DNA from: Bacillota bacterium
GTDB lineage: Bacteria > Bacillota > Clostridia > Lachnospirales > Lachnospiraceae
Length of the DNA: 64,000 nt
Assembly (NCBI GenBank): GCA_023421505.1
Contig: JAEZTJ010000079.1
Location: 62,001 to 126,000, forward strand
Direction: 5' to 3'
The translations under genes were made by a program, and so were the position numbers. The notes beneath the pieces were generated by a model. That model was not told the origin of the DNA. It did not search any database and was given only the letters and a program-made list of their open reading frames with translations. Positions 43,836-51,793 of this stretch are shown here, one piece after another (the first letter of the stretch is position 1; each line of letters begins with the position of its first letter).

Positions 43836-44055
43836 GTGTCAAAAGCCCCTCAAATAATATAGCTTCGTCATTCTGCACAAATGCTACTTATAGTAAAGTG
43901 ATGTAGAACATGATTTGATGAGCAACTGTTATGAAGTCGTTGGTACTTCATCCAAGCGGGAGCGTATTGCGAACAAACCATGTTTTGCATCACGATTTTG
44001 AAAACTTGGATTGTGCAGAATGACGAAGCACAAAATTTGAATTGGCTTTTGACAC
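43836..44055. repeat. 220-bp inverted-repeat (MITE-like) element
   Basis: Exact 12-bp ends GTGTCAAAAGCC (43836-43847) and GGCTTTTGACAC (44044-44055). The arms, about 95 bp each, remain complementary inward, including a perfect 19-base block GCTTCGTCATTCTGCACAA and its complement. The apex contains a further ATGAAGT/ACTTCAT hairpin. No open frame, no obvious target-site duplication. A half copy of the right arm lies at 53281-53373. Confidence 0.82.
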
Positions 44056-44171
44056 GTTAATCATGATAGAGAAACCAATTTAATTTCCGCAGTTTAGATA
44101 GAATAAAACTGTTCGAAGGGTTTTAAGAGTAAAATGATAAATTATTACAATAGATGACACTGGTATATAAA

Positions 44172-44200
44172 TTGACTTAATTTTGCTGCTGTTGTAAAAT
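44172..44200 (+). promoter_or_regulatory. Sigma-A promoter for uvrC
   Basis: TTGACT (44172-44177), 17-nt spacer, TAAAAT (44195-44200), 60 nt before the uvrC start. Confidence 0.82.
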
Positions 44201-44261
44201 GCATATAGGAACGGATATAGTGTAAAGCGAGTCTTTAGGCAGCGTAGAATTGAGGATATGA

Positions 44262-46130
44262 ATGTTTATTATAGAAGAAGAGTTGAAAAAATTACCCGCG
44301 AAGCCGGGCGTATATATTATGAGGGATAACAGGGATGCTATCATCTATGTGGGCAAAGCAATTATCCTGAAAAACCGGGTACGGCAGTATTTTCAGAACA
44401 GCCGTAACCATACTGAAAAGATAAGACAGATGGTGGAGCATATCGACCATTTTGAATATATTATTACAGATTCTGAGCTGGAGGCTCTTGTACTGGAATG
44501 CAATTTAATCAAGGAGCATATGCCGAAATATAATACGATGCTTAAGGATGATAAGGCGTATCCATACATCCGGGTGACCGGGAACGAGGCCTTTCCCAGG
44601 GTTTCCATGTCCCGCGATCAAAAGAAGGACAAAGCAAAGTATTTTGGGCCCTATACCAGTGTGACAGCTGTTAAGGATACTTTGGAGCTGCTTCGTAAAA
44701 TATATAAAATCAGAACCTGTAATCGTATTCTACCTAAGGATATCGGCAAGGAAAGACCCTGTCTGTATTATCATATGGGACAGTGTGACGCTCCCTGTCA
44801 GGGGTATATAACATCTGCTGAATATAAAAAGAATATTGATGAAGTGGTTGAATTCTTAAATGGTAATTATGCAAGAGTTGCAAAGCATCTGGAGGGCAAG
44901 ATGGCAGAGGCCTCTGAGGCGCTCGAATTTGAGAAGGCGGCACAGTATAGAGACTTACTAGGAAGTGTCAAACAGATTGCGAATAAACAAAAGATTACGA
45001 ATACAGATCAGGTTGATCGGGATATTATCGCCTTTGCCAGAGACAAGGACGAGGCGGTGGTGCAAACCTTCTTTATCCGAAGCGGTAAATTAATTGGCAG
45101 AGATCATTTTCACTTAAGCGGCGTTCAGGATGAGGCTGATTCACAGGTAATGGCTAGCTTTCTAAAGCAATTCTATGCAGGCACGCCTTATATTCCTAAG
45201 GAAATCTATCTGGGAGTGGGTACAGAGGAGGAAGAACTGCTTACGCAGTGGCTCACGGCGAAGAGAGGGCAGAAGGTATATTTAAAGGTACCCCTAAAAG
45301 GGGATAAGGAAAAGTTGGTGGAGCTTGCACGAAAGAATGCGGAGCTTGTATTAAATCAGGATATGGAGAAAATCAAACGAGAAGAAGCGAAGACCACCGG
45401 AGCTTTAAGAGAGCTTGCACAGTATCTTGAGCTTCCACTAGTGGAACGGGTTGAATCCTTTGATATCTCCAATACGGCAGGCTTTGAATCGGTTGGATCT
45501 ATGGTAGTGTTTGAGAAGGGTAAACCGAAGAAAGCGGATTATCGTAAGTTTAAGATTAAAAGTGTGAAAGGACCGGATGATTATGCTTCCATGTATGAGG
45601 TACTGACAAGAAGATTTACGCATGGACAGAAGGAACTGGAGCAGTGTAAGGAAAAACAGCTGGATGCTTCTCTGGGGAGCTTCACGAAATATCCTGATTT
45701 AATCCTTATGGATGGTGGAAAAGGTCAGGTTGGTATTGCACTTAAGGTTTTAGCTGAGCTTCATATGAATATACCGGTGTGCGGTATGGTAAAGGATGAT
45801 AATCATCGTACACGAGGCTTATTTTACAATAATAAAGAGCTTCCGATTGATAAAAGTGGTGAATTATTCAGACTGATTACCAGAATACAGGATGAAACCC
45901 ACCGTTTTGCGATTGAATATCACAGAAGCTTACGGAGTAAAAATCAAGTACATTCGATTCTTGATGATATCAGTGGCATCGGACCGGCAAGAAGAAGGGC
46001 TTTGATGAAATATTTTCAATCTCTAGAGGCAATACAGGCAGCAGATATTGATGAAATAGCAAAGGTTCCGGCGATGAACCGTCAGGCAGCTGAAGTGGTT
46101 TACGAATTTTTTCATAAGGACGAAAAGTAA
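44262..46130 (+). CDS. uvrC: Excinuclease ABC subunit C
   Basis: 622 residues from ATG 44262 (TGAGGA 5 nt upstream). GIY-YIG nuclease (PAKPGVYIMRDNRDAIIYVGKAIILKNRVRQYF, residues 13-45), cysteine cluster (CNRILPKDIGKERPCLYYHMGQCDAPC), UVR motif near residue 205 (ASEALEFEKAAQYRDLL), RNase-H-like second nuclease with LPLVERVESFDISNTAGFESVGSMVVFEKGKPKKADYRKF and LILMDGGKGQ, and C-terminal helix-hairpin-helix domain (DISGIGPARRRALMKYF). Makes both incisions in nucleotide excision repair with UvrA/UvrB. Followed 189 bp later by hprK. Confidence 0.96.
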   Translation: MFIIEEELKKLPAKPGVYIMRDNRDAIIYVGKAIILKNRVRQYFQNSRNHTEKIRQMVEHIDHFEYIITDSELEALVLECNLIKEHMPKYNTMLKDDKAYPYIRVTGNEAFPRVSMSRDQKKDKAKYFGPYTSVTAVKDTLELLRKIYKIRTCNRILPKDIGKERPCLYYHMGQCDAPCQGYITSAEYKKNIDEVVEFLNGNYARVAKHLEGKMAEASEALEFEKAAQYRDLLGSVKQIANKQKITNTDQVDRDIIAFARDKDEAVVQTFFIRSGKLIGRDHFHLSGVQDEADSQVMASFLKQFYAGTPYIPKEIYLGVGTEEEELLTQWLTAKRGQKVYLKVPLKGDKEKLVELARKNAELVLNQDMEKIKREEAKTTGALRELAQYLELPLVERVESFDISNTAGFESVGSMVVFEKGKPKKADYRKFKIKSVKGPDDYASMYEVLTRRFTHGQKELEQCKEKQLDASLGSFTKYPDLILMDGGKGQVGIALKVLAELHMNIPVCGMVKDDNHRTRGLFYNNKELPIDKSGELFRLITRIQDETHRFAIEYHRSLRSKNQVHSILDDISGIGPARRRALMKYFQSLEAIQAADIDEIAKVPAMNRQAAEVVYEFFHKDEK

Positions 46131-46290
46131 TAAGCATTTACAGTGAGTGAATAATTTGTTAGAATGTAGCATAAATAGGTATTTCTTTAAATGTGGGCAT
46201 AAATAATTAAGAATAGTGTCTTTTGTTCTCTATTATATTTTAAGTAATTCAGACTATTCTTAAAATCTATTGTAGATGATAAAATATACA

Positions 46291-46318
46291 GCCGTAAGAT
46301 CGGCAGAATGGAGATTAT
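46291..46318 (+). promoter_or_regulatory. Hairpin/TGGAG leader of hprK
   Basis: GCCG and CGGC enclose TAAGAT, directly followed by AGAATGGAG and the ATG of hprK. The same hairpin-then-TGGAG layout precedes flgL, lspA, ctpA, whiA, the 51.8-kb gene and the 62.1-kb gene. Confidence 0.5.
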
Positions 46319-47242
46319 ATGTATACAGTTGAACTGGATGCTTTAATTGAGAAAATGAATTTGGAGAATTGTACGCCGGACATTTATATCAAAAATATTA
46401 AGATATCGCAGCCTGACGTAAACAGACCTGCATTACAGCTGGCGGGCTTTTTTGATCATTTTGATTCAGAGCGGGTTCAGGTAATTGGTCATGTTGAGCA
46501 TGCCTATATGCAGCAGATGGATGACGATCAGAGACTTCAGATTTTATCTAAGCTGATGGATTATCATATACCCTGTATCGTATTTTGCAGAAATATAGAA
46601 GTAAGTGAGAGGTTTATACAATTAGCAACAGCAAAGGGAGTTCCTATCTTAAAATCCTCTATGACTACTTCTTCTTTTATGGCAGAGGTAATACGTTGGC
46701 TGAAGGTGGAGCTGGCACCCAGAATTACAATTCATGGCGGTCTTGTTGATGTATACGGTGAAGGAATTCTGATTATGGGCGAGAGCGGCATCGGTAAAAG
46801 TGAGGCGGCTTTGGAGTTAATTAAGAGAGGCCATCGTCTGGTTTCCGATGATGTTGTTGAGATTAAGAAGGTAAGCGATGAGACACTGATTGGTACTTCA
46901 CCGGATATAACAAGACACTTTATTGAGCTTAGAGGTATCGGTATCATTGATGTTAAAACCTTATTCGGTGTTGAAAGTGTTAAGAATACACAGGCAATCG
47001 ATTTGGTTATAAAACTGGAGGAATGGAGTAAGGACAGGCAGTATGACCGCCTTGGCCTTGAGGAATCCTATATTGAATTTCTTGGAAATAAGGTAGTGTG
47101 TCATTCGATTCCTATTCGTCCGGGTAGAAATCTGGCAATTATCTGTGAATCGGCAGCTGTTAACTACCGTCAGAAAAAGATGGGCTATAATGCGGCACAG
47201 GAGCTTTATAACCGTGTTACCAACAGTTTAAAGAAGGACTAA
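46319..47242 (+). CDS. hprK: HPr kinase/phosphorylase
   Basis: 307 residues. N-terminal domain with the R-P-x-L-x-L-x-G motif (NRPALQLAGFFDHFDSERVQVIG). Catalytic domain with Walker A GESGIGKSE (from residue 154), the double-Asp VSDDVVEIKK and the HprK signature FIELRGIGIIDVKTLFGVESV. It phosphorylates Ser46 of HPr and Crh in response to glycolytic intermediates and dephosphorylates when phosphate is high, setting CcpA-dependent carbon control. A Crh-like target is encoded 4 kb downstream in the same direction. Ribosome site TGGAG follows a small hairpin. Confidence 0.95.
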   Translation: MYTVELDALIEKMNLENCTPDIYIKNIKISQPDVNRPALQLAGFFDHFDSERVQVIGHVEHAYMQQMDDDQRLQILSKLMDYHIPCIVFCRNIEVSERFIQLATAKGVPILKSSMTTSSFMAEVIRWLKVELAPRITIHGGLVDVYGEGILIMGESGIGKSEAALELIKRGHRLVSDDVVEIKKVSDETLIGTSPDITRHFIELRGIGIIDVKTLFGVESVKNTQAIDLVIKLEEWSKDRQYDRLGLEESYIEFLGNKVVCHSIPIRPGRNLAIICESAAVNYRQKKMGYNAAQELYNRVTNSLKKD

Positions 47243-47282
47243 GAGTTTTAATAATAAATAAGGGAAGGCAGTGTATAGTAGG

Positions 47283-48221
47283 ATGAATCAGGTATGCTTT
47301 GGAATTGATATCGGGGGGACAGCGGTAAAGGTAGGATTATTTGATACGGAAGGCCAATTATTAAATAAATGGGATTTCTCAACGAAGAAAACCGGCAGCG
47401 GACAAGATATTCTTAAGGATGCCGCAGCTTTTATAGCGGATAAGATGAAAGAATTAGGTTATGGTAGGGAGTCTGTACTTGGTGTTGGAGTAGGAATACC
47501 CGGACCGGTAAAGGAGAATGGCGATGTGCTTGAGCTTGCCAATTTAGGAATGGGATATTTTAATATTGAGGAATTGATGAAAGAAATGACCGGACTAACA
47601 GTGAAAGCAGGAAATGATGCTAATGTTGCGGCACTCGGAGAATACTGGATGGGTGGCGGAAAAGGCTATCATAATATGGTGTTAATAACGCTTGGAACCG
47701 GTGTTGGCGGCGGTATTATCATCAACGGAAAAGTTCTTGCGGGAAGTAATGGTGCTGCCGGTGAGATTGGACATATGTTTGTAAATGAAGAAGAGACAAG
47801 CCACTGCGGCTGCGGTAAACAGGGCTGCCTAGAGCAATATGCTTCTGCAACGGGAATTGTAAGACTTGCAAAGCAATTTTTAAAGGATAACACAGAGCCC
47901 TCCAATCTGCGAGGCTATGAAGAGTTAAGTGCGAAGGACATATTTGACTGTGCTAAGGTTGGAGATAAGCTTGCGTTAGCTACTGTTGAGAAAGCCTGCT
48001 ATTATCTTGGAGTGGCTGCGACACATGTGGCTCACGTAATTGATCCGGAGGTTTTTGTTATCGGTGGTGGAGTATCAAAGGCCGGAGAGATTATTACCGA
48101 GACAACCAAGAAATACTATAATGCACATGCAATGGATGCTTTGAAAAATAAAGAATTTAAGCTTGCTACCTTAGGCAACGATGCCGGTATTTATGGAGCA
48201 GCTAAGCTAATTCTTGCATAA
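47283..48221 (+). CDS. glcK: ROK family glucokinase
   Basis: 312 residues from ATG 47283; an upstream GTG (47271) is an alternative, with neither ribosome site ideal (GGGAAGG at about 47262-47268). N-terminal ATP site FGIDIGGTAVKVGLFD, GVGIPGPV, substrate site AGNDANVAALGEYWMGGGKGYHNMVLITLGTGVGGGIIINGKV, and the ROK zinc motif GHMFVNEEETSHCGCGKQGCLEQYAS with its histidine and three cysteines complete. Phosphorylates cytosolic glucose. Located 40 bp after hprK in a carbon-control operon. Confidence 0.93.
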   Translation: MNQVCFGIDIGGTAVKVGLFDTEGQLLNKWDFSTKKTGSGQDILKDAAAFIADKMKELGYGRESVLGVGVGIPGPVKENGDVLELANLGMGYFNIEELMKEMTGLTVKAGNDANVAALGEYWMGGGKGYHNMVLITLGTGVGGGIIINGKVLAGSNGAAGEIGHMFVNEEETSHCGCGKQGCLEQYASATGIVRLAKQFLKDNTEPSNLRGYEELSAKDIFDCAKVGDKLALATVEKACYYLGVAATHVAHVIDPEVFVIGGGVSKAGEIITETTKKYYNAHAMDALKNKEFKLATLGNDAGIYGAAKLILA

Positions 48222-48303
48222 ATTCAGTAGCTAGGAAATAAGCTTAAAAGAGGTTTTATTAAGCGGTTGAAAGGCAGAGATAAAATCGCTTTAGGAGGCA
48301 GTA

Positions 48304-49221
48304 TTGGAAGATCAATTTTATCAAAAACTAATTCTTACATTACCGATGCTAAAGGTAAAGTGCAAGGAACGTATGGAATATCATACCTCCCTGCATATTG
48401 GAGGCGAGGCGGATTACTTTGCCGAGCCAGCTGCGCTTAATGAGCTTCTTGCTTTAGTAAGGTTATGTAAGGAGGAAAACATACCTTATTATATTATAGG
48501 GAATGGCAGTAATCTTCTGGTATCTGATCTTGGATACCGTGGACTTATTATAATGCTCGGTGAAAGCTTTGCTAAGGTCTTTATAAAAGAAGATAATACG
48601 ATTACAGCGCAGGCGGGAATTTTATTATCAAAGCTTGCGAGTGAAGCCGCGGCGTATAGCTTAACCGGCCTCGAATTTGCATCAGGAATTCCCGGAACAC
48701 TCGGAGGAGCTGTTACTATGAATGCAGGTGCTTATGACGGTGAGATGAAGCATTGTCTTATCGGAGCCAGAGTTCTTGATGAGGAGAATAATGTCCTTTG
48801 TCTAAAGGCTGAAGAATTGGAACTTTCGTATCGCAGCAGCATCCTGCAAAAGAGAAATTATATTCTTCTCGAAGCGGATCTGCAGCTTAGAAAGGGTGAC
48901 GAACAGCTGATTAAAGAGAAGATGAGGGAGTTGAATACAAAAAGGCGTGAAAAGCAACCCTTAGACCAGTATAGTGCCGGCAGCACCTTTAAAAGACCAC
49001 AGGGTTATTTTGCGGGCAAGTTAATCAGTGATGCGGGGCTTCGCGGCTATCAAGTGGGCGGTGCAGCGGTTTCAGAAAAACATTGCGGTTTTATTATTAA
49101 TAAGGAGAATGCCACTGCTAAGGATTTTCTTTCAGTTGTACAGGAAGTAATCAGGGTTGTGGAGGAAAAATATAACGTTAAGTTAGAGCCTGAAGTAAAA
49201 TTTCTCGGCGATTTTGAATAA
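48304..49221 (+). CDS. murB: UDP-N-acetylenolpyruvoylglucosamine reductase
   Basis: 305 residues from TTG 48304 (AGGAGG 5 nt upstream). FAD-binding half with YHTSLHIGGEADYFAEP, YIIGNGSNLLVSDLGYRGLIIML and GLEFASGIPGTLGGAVTMNAGAYDGEMKHCL. C-terminal MurB domain with YSAGSTFKRPQGYFAGKLISDAGLRGYQVGGAAVSEKHCGFIINKENATAKDFL, including the catalytic serine (AGSTF). Reduces the enolpyruvyl group to make UDP-MurNAc for peptidoglycan. Type IIb by length. In many Firmicutes murB sits next to rapZ and whiA, as here. Confidence 0.96.
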   Translation: MEDQFYQKLILTLPMLKVKCKERMEYHTSLHIGGEADYFAEPAALNELLALVRLCKEENIPYYIIGNGSNLLVSDLGYRGLIIMLGESFAKVFIKEDNTITAQAGILLSKLASEAAAYSLTGLEFASGIPGTLGGAVTMNAGAYDGEMKHCLIGARVLDEENNVLCLKAEELELSYRSSILQKRNYILLEADLQLRKGDEQLIKEKMRELNTKRREKQPLDQYSAGSTFKRPQGYFAGKLISDAGLRGYQVGGAAVSEKHCGFIINKENATAKDFLSVVQEVIRVVEEKYNVKLEPEVKFLGDFE

Positions 49222-49268
49222 ATGTAGACTAATTAACAAAAGGAATGAATGAAAGGCACGAAAGCGCT

Positions 49269-50123
49269 ATGAGATTTGTCATTGTCACAGGAATGTCCGG
49301 AGCAGGTAAAAGCTCTACTTTAAAAATGCTAGAGGATGCAGGTTATTTTTGCGTTGATAATCTTCCTATCCAATTAATTAAAAAATTCGCACGTCTGATT
49401 ATGCAGGGCAGTCAGAACAGGGTAGCCCTCGGCATCGATATCCGCAGCGGACAGGCATTAAAGGAAATGGAAACAATCCTTAGGGATATGAAGAATTCTG
49501 AGATACCGTATGAGATACTATTCTTAGATTGTTCTCCTGAGGTTTTAATTAAGCGCTATAAGGAAACCAGAAGAAATCATCCTTTATCAGCAGGAGGCCG
49601 TGTAGAGAAGGGAATAGCAATGGAGCGGGAACGTCTGGCATTTTTGCGTAAAAATGCGGATGTTATCATTGATACTACACATCTTTTAGTAAGGGATTTA
49701 AAACTGCAAATTAATAAAATATATTTAAATGACGAAAAGTTCAGCAATTTCTTTATAACCATCCTTTCCTTCGGATTTAAATATGGGATACCGACAGATG
49801 CGGATTTGGTTTTTGATGTACGTTTTCTGCCTAATCCCTTCTATATTCCGGAGCTTAAAAATAAGACCGGTAAGGATAAGGAAGTAAGTGAGTTTGTGAT
49901 GGAAGCAGAGGCAGCTACGCAATTTCTTAATAAATTAGAGGATATGCTAAAGTTTTTAATCCCTCATTATATTACCGAGGGTAAAAATCAATTGGTAATT
50001 GGAGTAGGCTGTACGGGAGGAAAGCATCGTTCGGTAACATTAGCAAAGGAATTAGCAATTCGTATTAATAATACGGAATACGGCTTAAAGGTAGAACATA
50101 GAGATATAGAGAAAGATACTTAA
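49269..50123 (+). CDS. rapZ: RapZ/YvcJ family nucleotide-binding protein
   Basis: 284 residues from ATG 49269, chosen because the family begins M-R-F-V-I-V-T-G; an ATG at 49245 would add eight residues and has AAAGG directly before it. Walker A TGMSGAGKSS (residues 7-16), VDNLPIQLI, GIDIRSG, LFLDCSPEVLIKRYKETRRNHPL, and the C-terminal FDVRFLPNPFYIPELKNKTG and GCTGGKHRSV, all hallmarks. In E. coli RapZ steers decay of a sRNA controlling GlmS; in Bacillus YvcJ is a nucleotide-hydrolysing protein affecting competence. Role in this host unknown. The gene usually between rapZ and whiA (mgfK/yvcK) is absent. Confidence 0.93.
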   Translation: MRFVIVTGMSGAGKSSTLKMLEDAGYFCVDNLPIQLIKKFARLIMQGSQNRVALGIDIRSGQALKEMETILRDMKNSEIPYEILFLDCSPEVLIKRYKETRRNHPLSAGGRVEKGIAMERERLAFLRKNADVIIDTTHLLVRDLKLQINKIYLNDEKFSNFFITILSFGFKYGIPTDADLVFDVRFLPNPFYIPELKNKTGKDKEVSEFVMEAEAATQFLNKLEDMLKFLIPHYITEGKNQLVIGVGCTGGKHRSVTLAKELAIRINNTEYGLKVEHRDIEKDT

Positions 50124-50189
50124 TACAGTCTCGATCAGAACGAAACATAATTCCTGCAGAAAATATTTAGTAAATAGTGAAGCTTTATA

Positions 50190-50253
50190 ATTTATTTTGC
50201 AGATTTATGCCGAAGCCCATAATTTATAGTGTTTGGGCAGCATGGAGGTTACT
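50190..50253 (+). repeat. Leader-family element before whiA
   Basis: GCCCA (about 50215) can pair with TGGGC (about 50234), immediately followed by AGCATGGAGGTTACTATG. The last 20 bases are nearly the same as those before the gene at 51794. Confidence 0.5.
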
Positions 50254-51225
50254 ATGTCATTTTCTAAAGAGGTGAAGGAGGAGCTTTCTCTTCAAATAAG
50301 TAATGCAAGACATTGCAGGCTGGCGGAGTTGGCGGCAATGCTGACCTGTGAAGGAAGAATAATTCGCTCAGGTACAAAATTGATTTTAAAAATGCAAACG
50401 GAAAATTTTGTTGTAGCAAGAAAGTACTTTACATTAATACGAAAAACATTTAATATAAATATTGATGTTTCTGTTAAAACTAATATCAAAGCAAAAAGAA
50501 ACAGTATGTATACCCTTGTCATTCGAAATTCGGAACAGGTAATTCGGATTCTACAGGCTACAAAGCTTTCTTTTGCTTCCTCAGCATTAGGTTTGGCAGA
50601 GCCTGTAATTACACAGAATGCCTGTTGTAAAAGAGCCTTTATCAGAGGTGCATTTTTAACTTCAGGCTCAATGAGTAATCCGAAAAAAGCCTATCATTTG
50701 GAAATAGTAGTTTCCAATCTGGATAAAGCAGAACAGCTAAGGGATATCATACAGACTTTTTCAGTTGATGCTAAGATTATAACTCGTAAAAAAAATTATG
50801 TGGTATATATTAAAGAAGGCTCTCAGATTGTTGATCTTCTAAATGTGATGGAAGCTCATGTTGCTCTGATGGATTTGGAGAATGTAAGAATTCTTAAGGA
50901 AATGCGTAATTCCATTAATCGTCAGGTAAATTGTGAGGCTGCCAATATCACGAAAACAGTTAATGCGGCTGCAAATCAAATTGAAGATATTATCTATATC
51001 AGGGATAATGTTGGGTTAGGAGATTTAGCCGATGGACTGGAGGATATTGCGAGATTACGAATTGAATTTCCGGAAGCATCCTTAAAAGAGCTTGGTGCAA
51101 TGCTATTACCGCCAATCGGCAAATCCGGTGTTAACCATAGATTGCGTAAATTAAGCTTGATAGCAGATCAATTACGGGAGAATAAGGAGGAAAATAGTCA
51201 TGATAACGAAAGAAATAACAATTAA
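50254..51225 (+). CDS. whiA: DNA-binding protein WhiA
   Basis: 323 residues from ATG 50254, 5 nt after TGGAGG. SFSKEVKEELSLQ opens the LAGLIDADG-like N-terminal domain (CCKRAFIRGAFLTSGSMSNPKKAYHLEI, VVYIKEGSQIVDLLNVMEAHVALMDLENVRILKEMRNSINRQVNCEAANITKTVNAAANQIEDI). A C-terminal HTH follows (LGDLADGLEDIARLRIEFPEASLKELGAMLLPPIGKSGVNHRLRKL). It influences cell division and chromosome segregation in Bacillus and sporulation genes in actinomycetes. Its last 26 bases overlap the crh start, indicating coupling. Confidence 0.95.
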   Translation: MSFSKEVKEELSLQISNARHCRLAELAAMLTCEGRIIRSGTKLILKMQTENFVVARKYFTLIRKTFNINIDVSVKTNIKAKRNSMYTLVIRNSEQVIRILQATKLSFASSALGLAEPVITQNACCKRAFIRGAFLTSGSMSNPKKAYHLEIVVSNLDKAEQLRDIIQTFSVDAKIITRKKNYVVYIKEGSQIVDLLNVMEAHVALMDLENVRILKEMRNSINRQVNCEAANITKTVNAAANQIEDIIYIRDNVGLGDLADGLEDIARLRIEFPEASLKELGAMLLPPIGKSGVNHRLRKLSLIADQLRENKEENSHDNERNNN

Positions 51226-51454
51226 TATCCCTAACGGTTTAGAAGCTAGACCGGTTGCATTACTTGTTCAGGTTGCCAGTCAATATGAATGCAGTATCTA
51301 TGTATCAAGTAACGACAGACGTGTTAACGCAAAGAGCATTATGGGAATGATGAGCATGGGTATTTCTACAGGAGAAAAAGTAACCGTAATTGCAGAAGGG
51401 CCCGATGAGCAGACTGCAATAGAGAATATTGAGAAATATTTAAGTAGTAAGTAA
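51200..51454 (+). CDS. crh: Crh-like HPr paralog (Glu15, Ser46)
   Basis: 84 residues. HPr fold: KEITINIPNGLEARPVALLVQVASQYECSIYVSS...RVNAKSIMGMMSMGISTGEKVTVIAEGPDEQTAIENIEKYL. The PTS phosphorylation site, normally His15 in GLHARP, is Glu15 here, so it cannot carry phosphate from enzyme I. Ser46, the HprK target, is kept with its K-S-I-M-G context. Bacillus Crh has Gln15 and lies directly behind whiA (yvcL), the same position. It should work only as a regulatory HPr, as a CcpA corepressor when Ser46 is phosphorylated. AAGGAGG before the start lies inside whiA. Confidence 0.9.
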   Translation: MITKEITINIPNGLEARPVALLVQVASQYECSIYVSSNDRRVNAKSIMGMMSMGISTGEKVTVIAEGPDEQTAIENIEKYLSSK

Positions 51455-51491
51455 GTTGGCAATTAATTAAAAATTCAATATTATTTTTCTA

Positions 51492-51520
51492 AGGCACAGT
51501 CCAGTCGACTGTGTCTTTTT
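51492..51520 (+). terminator. Intrinsic terminator of the hprK-crh operon
   Basis: AGGCACAGTC (51492-51501) pairs with GACTGTGTCT (51507-51516), one G-T, followed by T5. Confidence 0.92.
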
Positions 51521-51793
51521 GAGTAAAGCTCTAAAGTGATTAGTTTATAGCATCAGGGTTGACAGTGTAATAAAATATTCTTATGGATAAGCTTATATAA
51601 TCATAATTTAACCTAAGATGTTAAATTCGTTACAGAAGAATAAATATAAATTAACAATATTTGCTATTATATTTAATATTTCCGCAAGGAAATACCTCTT
51701 TCTCTATGTTATAATATATGGGAAGCGTTTATACATAGATTAGGATTTGTGCGCTGCCCAAATTCGCAGGTTTTTGGCAGCATGGAGGTTAGT
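51521..51793. other. Intergenic region with leader-family repeat
   Basis: 270 bp without a gene. TTGACA at 51559-51564 has only a poor -10 (TATGGA) at 17 nt. The end is a leader-family copy (from about 51743): GCTGCC pairs with GGCAGC around ATTCGCAGG, followed by ATGGAGGTTAGTATG. Confidence 0.55.
51743..51793 (+). repeat. Hairpin/TGGAGG leader element (best-paired copy)
   Basis: GATTTGTGCGCTGCCCAAAT, then TCGCAGGTTTTTGGCAGC, then ATGGAGG. GCTGCC and GGCAGC form an exact 6-bp stem just before the Shine-Dalgarno. It shares most of its bases with the tandem copies at 7542-7684. Confidence 0.75.

Noticed and set aside
43836..44055. The inverted repeat as a complete insertion sequence.
   Set aside because: It contains no open frame and no transposase signature; only a non-autonomous element or RNA structure fits.
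51559..51587. TTGACA with TATGGA as a promoter for the 51.8-kb gene.
   Set aside because: The -10 matches consensus in only half its positions; listed as poor rather than called.
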